Below, in pieces: positions 1 through 9,269 of a stretch of DNA of 64,000 bases. Each line of letters starts with the position of its first letter. Within the stretch, counting starts at the first letter, position 1. The stretch spans positions 120,416,891 through 120,480,890 of the forward strand of contig CM043947.1 of assembly GCA_014529385.2 (NCBI GenBank). Reading direction: 5' to 3'. Source of the stretch: Adiantum capillus-veneris. Its lineage: Eukaryota; Streptophyta; Polypodiopsida; Polypodiales; Pteridaceae. The notes below the pieces were generated by a model, which searched no databases, was not told the origin of the DNA, and saw only the letters and a list, made by a program, of their open reading frames with translations. Position numbers and translations under genes: made by a program.

Positions 1-2
1 CA

Positions 3-2651
3 TCCAGAGGTCAAAATATCAACACCCAGGCTAGGAGGCCACCTCTTCAATGCTACGAGTGTGGTGGACCACATCGAGCAGCGGAGCGCCCTATTAGGCT
101 GCAAAAGAATGCTGCACAGATGCAAATAAATCAAGGGAGCACGTCTGCAATGCCAATACTCACATGTAATCGTTGTGGCATAGATCACTTGATTGACCAA
201 TGCCCCTATAACCCAAATGCGCCTAAAATCACACCCCTGAATTTGGTCAAAATTGCTAGTGTGACATCGCCAATACCACCCGTCGCACCCGCTTATGCGA
301 TTACACGGTCCATGCTTCAAGGGCCAGGCCATATCCTCGAAGAGAGAGATACCGCGTCAATTATCCAAGCAAAGAAAAAGAAGACACGAAGGAAGAAGTC
401 GCAGAATACGGAAAATTCAAAGCCAAGTCGTAAAACAAACATAGGAACAGGAGATGACCCCGTGTATATGAATGACCTCGAGGATGATTCAGATTCAGTC
501 AAGACAATGGAGACTAGAACCAATACCACAAAGGGAAAGACCGACAAAGAAAACCGTAACATGGAACCAAATGAAAACCGAATAAGAGAAAATCATAAAG
601 AGCCTCTGAAAACACCACAAGTGTTTCCAAATCCAATCCAAGACCCCCAAGATAAACCGCAGGGGCAAAAAGGGAAGAATCGTAAAAAGAATATTGGGAC
701 GTACCCAAACCCAGTAGACGAGATTGAGCAGGTGAAACATCTAAGAGGTTTAGTGGAGGAGACTCAAAGGAAACTAGAACCAGAACCCATGCAGGTCAAA
801 ATTCATGACACAGTGTTTCCCACGCAAGTTCATCCACCCCACATGAACCATAGACCGTTAGCCATATCTAGTATCATCCAAGAAGGGAGTGAGGACGGGA
901 CATCAGAAAGTGAGCATACACCTTTCTTGTTGGAAAGGATGTTTAACGAAGGAATACCTGATCCCATTGAGGAATATGAGATTCCATCCTCACCAGTTCC
1001 TAGTCAAGGACCTACACCCTACAAAACGCCAATGAATGTTGCCAAACTAGTGGACTTCATGTCTTCTGAGGTCCGAACCACGATCATAGCAAAGCTGTAT
1101 GGAGATCCTGAGTTATTCCTTGCACTTCGAGCATTCCTTAACGGAGAGCTACGAACGGGATTACCGCAGTTTGCGCAACCAAATAGGCCTGACTCGATTA
1201 TGATTGATGAGGAAAATCATGTGCAATCACTTGACTTAGATGGACACGAGTCTGTGATTGAGGTACCCATTAACGAATTAGGGCAGTATTTTGAAGGCGA
1301 CGAGTCTAATGCGACCCTACCCATCACTACCAAGGGATTAACTATAAAGGGAATTCTTGATGGTGGTGTGGGAGTTAGCATCGTTACAAAAGATTGTTGG
1401 GAATCCATGGGAAAACCCCGCCTCAGTGTTACTAACATTGTGGTAAAGATGGCAAATGGTACCATAGCCAAACCTATGGGGATGCTCAAGGATCTTAAGA
1501 TCAAAGTTCTAGGACACAAGGTACGACATACGTTCATTGTAATGGATTTCTCTAAACACCTTATGTCATATGAAATGATTTTAGGACGACCATTCATGAG
1601 GGAAGCACAAATGGTTCACGATTGGTCTAAAAATCATGTCTATTTGCAATTCCAAGACTCTGTCCTTAGAGCGGATTTGGTGACTGGTAAGGTACACCCC
1701 TTAGGGAGTAAAACCATTATTGATCATCGCTCTGACACCACAGTTCACTCGGCCCCACTACAATATTGTTACACTTGTAAGAAGGATACAGACATTGGCC
1801 AAGATTCTCCTTATATGGATATCCTACCTGGGATGGCTGAGTCGGACAATGTGGATTGGGTACACATAGCATCAACCATAGACACTTGGGGAAATAGGGG
1901 GACAACCTGGGTAACACCTGAGGGGGATGAAATGCCTATACCCTTAAATATGCTACAAGCGATGCATATCGCTTCTGACAAGACTCATCCTAATGTAACG
2001 AAGAAAACATACAAGTGGGTCCCTAAAGCTTCTTTAGTGACCATAGCTAGTGCTAAAAAACAGAAGCCTTGTAAGAAACGCACCACTCGCTCCAAGAAAT
2101 GTAAAGAAACGCTGCGTTGGATCCCTAAACGACTATTGGAAGCCCAAGGCTACTATCAAGGAAATGATCAAATCTGGGTGCCAAAACGTAGATTGTGCTC
2201 TTACCTATCACCTGACCCAAGTGAGCCCAATCCCGTAGCTCCAAAACAAATCAATGATCGTGAAAAGAAAAAAATCACAGAATGCTACACACCCGCTCCC
2301 AAGCTAGTTTGGGTACCAAAGAAAGAACGATTTGCTCCACCTAGCTCAGGAAGGGAAGAGTCCCATGAAGCTTCTAGCTCCTCATGTAATACATCCATAG
2401 AGGTAAAAGCTTCTACACAGCCTCCATCTATAATAGTGGACCTCCATGAAGCTACAAAAGAATCCACACCTCCCAGTGTTCAAGAATCACCTGATGAGCC
2501 ACTTCAAGTTCGATCCTGGGAGAGTACCTTACCACCCTTGCAGCTTGATGAGGCACCTAGGGTAATAGAAAACTACTGGCAAAAATCCTCACCTATTACC
2601 AACTGGAATAATTGGTTTCAAAGGGTGACAAGCTCATTTCAAACGGTATGA
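3..2651 (+). CDS. Gag-protease polyprotein of a pol-less LTR retroelement (5' partial)
   Basis: The frame is open to the window edge; the first ATG is at 120, but coding-like sequence upstream (Cys-Tyr-Glu-Cys, then His) belongs to it, so the true start is outside. Two zinc-knuckle-like motifs are seen: a degenerate one at 51-95 that lacks its last Cys, and CNRCGIDHLIDQC near residue 16 counted from the ATG. A retropepsin-like domain follows at about residues 405-520, with active-site Asp-Gly-Gly and a closing ILGRPF motif. The C-terminal third carries four W-[VI]-P-K motifs. There is no reverse transcriptase or integrase before the polypurine tract 8 bases past the stop. This fits a non-autonomous TR-GAG-type element. 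The protease resembles that of the Tat-like element at 48.1 kb. Confidence is high for retroelement origin and lower for the exact class. Confidence 0.8.
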   Translation, partial: SRGQNINTQARRPPLQCYECGGPHRAAERPIRLQKNAAQMQINQGSTSAMPILTCNRCGIDHLIDQCPYNPNAPKITPLNLVKIASVTSPIPPVAPAYAITRSMLQGPGHILEERDTASIIQAKKKKTRRKKSQNTENSKPSRKTNIGTGDDPVYMNDLEDDSDSVKTMETRTNTTKGKTDKENRNMEPNENRIRENHKEPLKTPQVFPNPIQDPQDKPQGQKGKNRKKNIGTYPNPVDEIEQVKHLRGLVEETQRKLEPEPMQVKIHDTVFPTQVHPPHMNHRPLAISSIIQEGSEDGTSESEHTPFLLERMFNEGIPDPIEEYEIPSSPVPSQGPTPYKTPMNVAKLVDFMSSEVRTTIIAKLYGDPELFLALRAFLNGELRTGLPQFAQPNRPDSIMIDEENHVQSLDLDGHESVIEVPINELGQYFEGDESNATLPITTKGLTIKGILDGGVGVSIVTKDCWESMGKPRLSVTNIVVKMANGTIAKPMGMLKDLKIKVLGHKVRHTFIVMDFSKHLMSYEMILGRPFMREAQMVHDWSKNHVYLQFQDSVLRADLVTGKVHPLGSKTIIDHRSDTTVHSAPLQYCYTCKKDTDIGQDSPYMDILPGMAESDNVDWVHIASTIDTWGNRGTTWVTPEGDEMPIPLNMLQAMHIASDKTHPNVTKKTYKWVPKASLVTIASAKKQKPCKKRTTRSKKCKETLRWIPKRLLEAQGYYQGNDQIWVPKRRLCSYLSPDPSEPNPVAPKQINDREKKKITECYTPAPKLVWVPKKERFAPPSSGREESHEASSSSCNTSIEVKASTQPPSIIVDLHEATKESTPPSVQESPDEPLQVRSWESTLPPLQLDEAPRVIENYWQKSSPITNWNNWFQRVTSSFQTV

Positions 2652-2658
2652 TCTACCC

Positions 2659-2672
2659 AAGGAAGGGGGGAG
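2659..2672 (+). other. Polypurine tract of the TR-GAG-like element
   Basis: A purine-only run lies just after the gag-protease stop and directly before TGTTTGCTGACAG, which has the TG start expected of a 3' LTR. The position (end of coding, start of LTR) is the normal plus-strand priming site. Confidence 0.7.
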
Positions 2673-4270
2673 TGTTTGCTGACAGTCATCATTCATTTGT
2701 TTCCCTCTCAACCTTTTTCCCTGACCTCTCAATTCCAATCTTAGGGAATGTACATATAAAGCTTTATAGTCACAAAAAAACAAAAAAATAAGGAGCAAGA
2801 GCAATTAGCAAATGAGTATGCACAATAAAAGTCAAAACATTGACTCAGACCTACACATGTCACATCTGGTATAGTGAAACAGAAACCTATGCCATAAAAC
2901 ACCTTTGATCCTCATCACTTGAATGATGGAGGGTAGGTAAGATTAGTACGATAGGAGTGTTTCTGTTTTAGAGTTGAGTGATTAGAAAAGTTCTCTTTTC
3001 CCACTGATGTGCCTCCTAGAGGTATTGTTTGTGTTTCCTAGTGTGTACAGGAGCGTGTTGCTATTGATAGGATTTGGACCTTCATGGAACCTTTCTCTCG
3101 TTCACACTTCAAATCAAGCGCGACCATCAACAAAAGCAGGTGTTTCTTGTCCATTAGCATTGCCGTTATCTTTTTGCATCTATGATTGTCTGCTTTGATT
3201 GTGATTGGTAGCATAATATTCAGTGCATTTGCTTAGTATCAAACATTTAATTCAATGTAATGTTTTGTCATAATCACTTGTCTAGGTTTAAAAATCAAGC
3301 AGTCCGACTAAGCTAGTTTGACCAAGCTAGGTATTAGAGATCTTCTCTTAATACCATGGGGAATGCCTTCCTAATAAGCAATGGTTACTTAGGTTCTTAA
3401 TCCGATTTAGGCAGCATTGTGTGAAATGTACTAGGGCTTTCTAGTGGGCTTAACCCTATTGACCTTTAGCTTAAGTATTATAAAGGGAGTTTACTAATGT
3501 GATAAGCCTGGGGAGGGTAACAGTGTTATATGACCCCCCAAAGTTACAAAAATAAAATGCTGAAAATGAACAAACAAAAAATCAAAGTGCCACAATGTAA
3601 AATTTTAAGCTGGAAGAGAAATCCCTGCTTGATTTGGTACTTCACTCACATGTATCGCCTATGGTACTAGAGCCTTAGAGGTTCCCAGTGTGGGCGCTTT
3701 TCCTTGAGAAGCAAAAAACCCAAGGCATACAAAATAAGCACACACATCATAATTGAATCAATGTGAAAAGACCTTGGGGGGTCAAAGAAAAAGTAATCAG
3801 TCAAGCGATGGTTTCATGAGAAATTCCTTTTATGGTAGCTTAACTACAAGGTTTTCTAGATATAGCCTCTAGTCAGCCCTCGAACATGAATACTTGGCTC
3901 TCGCGATTAAACAACTTAATTGACCACAGAAAATTAAGAAGCTTACCCATGGTATTAATATTCAATCTCTAGTGCTTTTCGACCGTCAAATTAGCGACCC
4001 CAGACTTGTTTAATTTTCTACCTTTACATCTGTTTATGCATTTGATTACATTGCAATTTAATGTTCATTGCTAACAAATTGTTTGAAATTCTTTGACCAA
4101 TCAATGTGTCTACCTAAAACTGCATATGCTTTTTAAGAGAATGCAATTACTGTGCCAATGTTGTTTGATTTTGCAGTGACTGAAGAAGGCTAAGGACATT
4201 CATCTCAAATGCTCTTCCACCTCGACGAACCAGCTTCAACTCAATAGCTTCCGAGGACGGAATCTACATC
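2673..4270 (+). mobile_element. 3' LTR (start defined, end unknown) and non-coding flank
   Basis: The LTR starts with TG at 2673, right after the polypurine tract. A TATA-like ATATAAAG lies at about 2750. I could not find the LTR end because the 5' partner is outside the window. A second purine-rich stretch followed by TGTTATATG lies near 3510-3525 and may be another LTR edge. No coding region is credible in 2700-4270. Confidence 0.45.
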
Positions 4271-4283
4271 AGGAAGGGGGGCA
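4271..4283 (+). other. Second polypurine tract
   Basis: The run AGGAAGGGGGGCA directly precedes TGTTAACCCTCACGG, a second LTR start only 1.6 kb from the first. The sequence just upstream (about 4170-4270) looks like the degraded end of an element's internal region, so this marks the 3' LTR of a different, truncated element. Confidence 0.6.
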
Positions 4284-4567
4284 TGTTAACCCTCACGGCA
4301 CACGGACACCCTATGATCTATAAATGTTGTATTATTTAGAGTCAGGTACCGGGCTTGTCGGACCAATAGGGAAAGGTAGAGTGATCGCCGATGAGAGGCG
4401 CACTCTAACACGAACATGCTAGGGTTAGTTGGCTAAGCATGGGCGCCCAAGTGTGAATGGGGTGAGCTCCTATAAAAGCCAACTAAACCTAATTTTTACT
4501 CATTCTCTCATTTGTGCAATAGAAGAGTGCTCTTGCTCCATCTCCATCTTCTTCTTCTTCACCTCCT

Positions 4568-4611
<44 letters not shown>

Positions 4612-4790
4612 GGAGAGTGTGTGTGCGATCGAGCATTACGAAGGCACGACGGCGGCGAAGCAGTTGAGCGCGGCACGACTACAGCTTCTTCTTCATCGCG
4701 ACGAGGAATCCACCACGAAGGCGAGCGTAGAGCGGTGAGTGACACACCCTTTGTTCTCTTGAGCTTGCTAGTTTAGGATTGTTGTGTGCC
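4284..4790 (+). mobile_element. LTR (solo or 3' LTR) with promoter
   Basis: It begins with TGTTAACCC after a polypurine tract. TATAAAAG at 4471-4478 is a strong TATA box, followed by a (GT)n(GA)n tract at about 4569-4610, as expected for U3-R-U5. The right end is approximate: by about 4850 the sequence reads as copia protease on the other strand. No primer-binding site follows, so it is not a working 5' LTR. Confidence 0.55.
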
Positions 4791-4849
4791 TGGAGCCATT
4801 TGTGGCTCGCATACGGTGTATTGGCAAGTCCCTTGCTTCGACAGTGCGG

Positions 4850-5725
4850 CAAGGAGCGCACACAAGTCCAAGTCTAGCAAGTGCGGATACAGACAAGAGA
4901 TTCTTCTTGATCCCAGGTACATAAAGTGCATCAACAAGTGTGAAGGGGCTGCCATTAGCAGCAGTGAGCACAATCTTTCCAACTCCCTGAACTCGATAAG
5001 AGGCGTTGTTGGCACAAGTGACTGAATTTCCATGAGGGACAAACTCGAGAGAGGTAAACAATTCACGGTGTGAGATAATATGCTTTGTAGCACCAGTGTC
5101 GAAATACCACACATGTGAATCTGCAACAACTGACAAGCATGCATCATGGACAGTAGGATTGTAAGTGCACTCTGCGCTAAAATCCCATTCTGCATCAACA
5201 TCAGCAACACAGTCTCCTTTCACAGAAGACTCAACAATGGCTGCATTTGTAGTGGAACCAGCATTTGCAGTGGAACCACCCTCTTTCTTCTTAGCCTCTT
5301 TGGCCTTCAACTTAGGACACAACTTGATCAAGTGATCATTGGCTTTACAATAATGGAAGATTTTGCAATAATATCCCAAGCCTGTTTTGCAGATTTTGCT
5401 GAACGGATGTGAGGAACAATGGTGCGCTTCACAGACAACGCAATCAATGCATAAGCCTGCGCATCCTTAACATCCCAACGAGCTTATTATGTTGTAGGCA
5501 AAACAACTCTAACAGCTGCAATCTTGCAGCAAGACCTGCAACATCCTCAACATCGCCTACATCCTCAAAACCAGGATGTACATCAATGCCCTGCACAATG
5601 TTCCAAACACCCTTTGACACAAGAACATGTTGCATCATATAAGCCCACATAGGGTAGTTTTCCCCATCCAGCGTGTCCTCAGCAGCAAACATCTTGAACA
5701 CATCTGTGTTGTTGTTGTCAGCCAT
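4850..5725 (-). pseudogene. Truncated Ty1/copia gag-protease
   Basis: Read on the minus strand from the ATG at 5725. The N-terminal gag shows LDGENYPMWAYMMQHVLVSK, a typical copia gag start. A zinc knuckle at about 5370-5310 ends HYCKANDHLIKLCP but lacks the usual first Cys. A copia protease follows with active site DTGATKH and the conserved downstream stretch YVPGIKKNLLSVSAL. The frame is broken between gag (to about 5444) and the knuckle part (from 5379), and the element stops inside the protease where the plus-strand LTR begins. No integrase or RT remains. The 5' side abuts Helitron sequence, so both ends are truncated. Confidence 0.8.
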
Positions 5726-5779
5726 GGTAAATGCTGCACCTGATGTGAAAACTACCCGAAAATAGGAGAAACGCAGCAG

Positions 5780-6580
5780 GACATGTGCGTGTAGAAACGA
5801 ATGAGGGATACGATGAGCAAGAGCACTGTGAATGTTTTTCCGATGCCTGCTCCACCCATGAGAAAGAGATGTATCTTTTATGAACGCCTTATGCGCTTTT
5901 TGAGCATGATGTCATCAAGGATGAATCGTTGTTGTGGGTTTAGTTTCTTTATTGATGTGTGGAAATCCTCATTGGCCATGCCAATTTGTTTGGAAAAATG
6001 CAAAGCGAATGGTTTCTTGGTCAGTTGCTTCGTTGGGGTGTTGATCATCACGTTCACATTGTTGGAATCGTCTGAGGGACTTGTGCTTTTATTGTTATGT
6101 GAGGATGTAACTATTGTTGTGAATTTTTCTAGCGGAGTTGGTTCTATAACAAATGGTGATTCATTGTTTTTAATGATTTCAATGTTTGAATTGTAGACAT
6201 CGATCCAAGACAAGCCTTCGATTACCTGCTCATTTCCATGTCCTGACCATGGCAGGAAGAGAAGGCATTGTTCTCTATAGTGGTTTTCAAGGTCTTTGGC
6301 TTTGTTGTACCTAACGTAACGTATGATGTGTGTCTTTTGTAGCAGCAAACTAGGAGGGGTTTTTGACTACGGAGGCAAATTGGGCTAAGAACATGGCGAG
6401 GAATGATTGTGTTCTGGAGTCATATTTGTCAATGATGGAGGCAGATAAGATTTTTGTTGTGTCATGGTGTAATTTTTCCAAGGAATTTTTCCTTTTAAAT
6501 ACCAGAGCATGCTCTTCAAGTGGATTGGTATTTATGTACATGAATTCTCTAGAGGATCTATGCAATGGAAGTGCGAGGCA
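5780..6580 (-). pseudogene. Helitron helicase (PIF1-like), middle part, 3' half of a split gene
   Basis: Minus-strand coding runs from the chromovirus left edge (6580) to about 5780. The stretch containing SSREFMYINTNPLEEHALVF matches the segment before the Helitron helicase. It is followed by YVRYNKAKDLENHYREQCLL, then NPQQRFILDDIMLKK, and a Walker A loop (GGAGIGKT) at about 5865-5840. Stops fall at about 6350 (TAG), 5878 (TAG) and 5787-5785. Helitron RepHel proteins nick and unwind DNA for rolling-circle transposition. The N-terminal half is at 26684-27990; a 20.1-kb LTR element separates them. The 3' part of the helicase is missing here. Confidence 0.85.
6576..6580. repeat. Target-site duplication AGGCA (left)
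   Basis: AGGCA abuts the left LTR and is repeated exactly at 26684-26688 after the right LTR. A 5-bp duplication is the norm for Ty3/gypsy integration and shows that both LTRs belong to one insertion. Confidence 0.9.
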
Positions 6581-7768
6581 TGTAACATTTAATGTTCTAA
6601 AAACTTATGTGTAGCAGAAATTAGCATGAAGATAGTGGGCATTTCATTAGAATAGATTCCTAATGAGAATTACAAGAGTGCTTGGGTGGAGAGAGCAACA
6701 AAAAGCATAACACCTAGTTAGATAGCATCAACAATACTTTCAAAAGAGAGAGAAATTAAGCTATTGATAACAGTTGAGGACCGGATTTGCATGGATCCGG
6801 TCCCCCCTCCAAAAGGCTTTGTATTATGGTTTCTCCCATCAAGAGAGACATTGTACAATACAATTCTTTGTGTTCCTTCAAGACTAGCTAGTGCAATGAA
6901 GATGAAAGCTTCATGCAATAAGCAAAACACTTAGCAAACACATCTTTAATTATCCCCGTTCTCAGACCCAAGACCTCACACACCTTCGAAGATGGTGAGA
7001 GCTAGCAGGGTATGAGAGTAGATTGAGAGGATGGAGGAGTATCTTACGAGAAAGATGCACATCTCCTCACATAATCACTCATATTAGCATAGATTAGCTT
7101 AGTAATTAGCTTGGTAGAGGAGATGAGCATGCATTGAAGCTTGGCTCTTGGTTGGATTTGTATCCACATGCCAAGAGTGTGTTGATGTAGGCTTCTATCT
7201 CACAAGCTTGGAGTAGGTGATGAGCTCTCCATTAAAGCTTGGGAAGAGATATTCTTCTCTTTCTTCACACATGAGATTGTGTGAGTGTGTGTGTGATAAT
7301 TCCTTGCAAAAATCAGCCCCCTCTCTCTCTTGGGTGAGCCCTCTTGCTAATTGCTCTTGCAGGCTCCCCATTGGACCTCCCCAAGTCAAGCCAATGGCTA
7401 TTAAGCAACATAAGTGATAGCCTTCTGACATGTGTCCCCCTTTCCCCTTTTGTGAGAGTTTTAGGTAATTTAATAATTAAACTAAGATCTCATTGGACCC
7501 CTTTGCCTCCTGGCCAATAGGAATCGGGCAATCCATTGGGCTCCGGAATGCTCATTGGACCCCTTGGGAGACTGTCCAATAGTCTTTTAGGAGACTTAAT
7601 TCTCATTGGTTCTTTTATTAAGTGTTTTTTAATTAATTAAACTAGATTCTCTAGCCAAATTCTCATTGGTCCACCTCCAAGGCCATCCAATAGGAATTGG
7701 CCACACCTTGTGGGCATCTGGGCTAGGGAGCTGACATGTGTCCCTAATTCCATTTGTGTAAAGGGAGC

Positions 7769-7816
<48 letters not shown>

Positions 7817-8172
7817 CTTTCTCTCTCATCCCCTAGAAGAAGGGCTCACCCCCTCCCATGTAGGGATATGCAAAGACTTTTTAGTTACACACAAAGCATC
7901 CAATTTCCCCTAGGGTTGACCTTTGGACATAACCTTTGAATTTTGGAACCTTAGCATTTTAGAAGTCTTAATGGGCTGAACCTTAGGGTCTTTTTAGCCC
8001 ATTGTTGCACATGGCTCTTTTGCAGATGGCCCCCCCTTTGGATCCCTACTGTGGCCGGTCTGCTAGCTTAACCAATATTCTAACTTTTTCTCCCCTGGCA
8101 CTTCCCCACATTAAATGATTAGTTTAATATGAGAAAATCATTTAGGAGAATTAGATATTGATTATTATGACA
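6581..8172 (-). repeat. 3' LTR of the chromovirus (left copy)
   Basis: It aligns end to end with 25037-26683, sharing the terminal TGTAACATTTAATG and GATTATTATGACA. It contains a (TG)n run at about 7771-7816 that is shorter than in the partner. Short translated stretches inside it are duplicated in the other LTR and are not genes. Confidence 0.9.
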
Positions 8173-8215
8173 TTACCTCTCTCTTGAAATCATAGTCGTC
8201 CTCGACTATGGTGTA
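8173..8215 (-). other. Chromovirus 3' internal end with purine-rich tract
   Basis: On the minus strand a GTCGAGGACGACTATG-type end is followed by the purine-rich TTCAAGAGAGAGGTAA and then the LTR start TGTCATAATAATC. Chromoviruses commonly end with a similar 'gaggacga' stretch and a purine tract, so true gypsy sequence resumes here after the nested DNA. Confidence 0.6.
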
Positions 8216-9269
8216 GAGAAGATAAATCATATTCATGAGTCCTTTTCTTAGCGGGTAGAGAATCCCTATGTTACCCTACGACATCATTCCACAATGGATG
8301 ACTAGTCCATTTGGCGCTTGAGAGCCTGAGGCTGCCGCAAGCATGTCTGCACATTAGTCGTATCAGTCTTCCATAGTAGAGTGACAAGCTCTACTTGGTG
8401 TTTGGGAGACATCGTCTCCGCAGAGTCTTACCGTGTGGCGAGCGAGATTTTTCAAGCGAAGGAAAATCCGAGCAAATGAATAAAGAAACCAAATGGTCTT
8501 TGATAAGAAAGATGAATGAAGATCCTACTTTAATAATAGTAGGATATTGGATCCCTAAGTAATCATAGCAATATGTTTGTTCAAAATTAGACTCTAGATT
8601 CTTTTGCATAGTTCATACTTGATGTTGAGCAATGAAAAACCCAAGCTAGTAGCAAAGCTATTACAAACCATGCAATGATCCACAACTACATTCAACACCA
8701 TAATTTTTATTTTAACTTTAAATTTTATAGAGCAATCTAATGCAAGTCAACAATGCTCATACATCTACAAAGTTTCCAAAACTGTACTAAGAGAGAATTG
8801 CCAAATCTTATACAAAAAAAAGAGAGATTTCTTTAGATTTGTAAGATAACAAGTGGAATATAGAGAACAGCATGTCGTGCCTCTACACTCTAATGACAAC
8901 AAGAAATGCTATGGTTCTATCTCGTGACTATGAAGAGTCACACTCGTCATCAATAAAGACATTGCGTCTCTGACACTTCTTGTGGGTGTCAAAATCGTAT
9001 CGTATATCAACAGCCATGGTTTTTGCAATCCCCTCAGCATAAACTGGCAGCACACTTCTATACAAAAAGAAAAATATAAGTCTCACAATCCACATGCAAG
9101 CAATACAAAATCCACATCCTAAAAGCACAAGAAATCTTAAATTGTTGTTTGAATCATTATCCATAATTTTCAAATACTAAACAATGATACAAAAAAGTGA
9201 CAAAATATCATAAACGTATGATGGAAACATAAAATAGGTGGGGGAAATGAAGTGTAAGGTGGACTCTCA
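8216..9269. other. Non-coding stretch; holds the left edge of the nested DNA
   Basis: No credible coding region. The junction between chromovirus sequence and foreign DNA must lie in or near this stretch, but I could not define it by eye. It also holds the 3' flank of the methyltransferase gene, which ends at 9270. Confidence 0.4.

Noticed and set aside
5409-6614. Plus-strand frames over 5.4-6.6 kb
   Set aside because: They are shadows of the minus-strand copia and Helitron coding sequence, which show clear family motifs.
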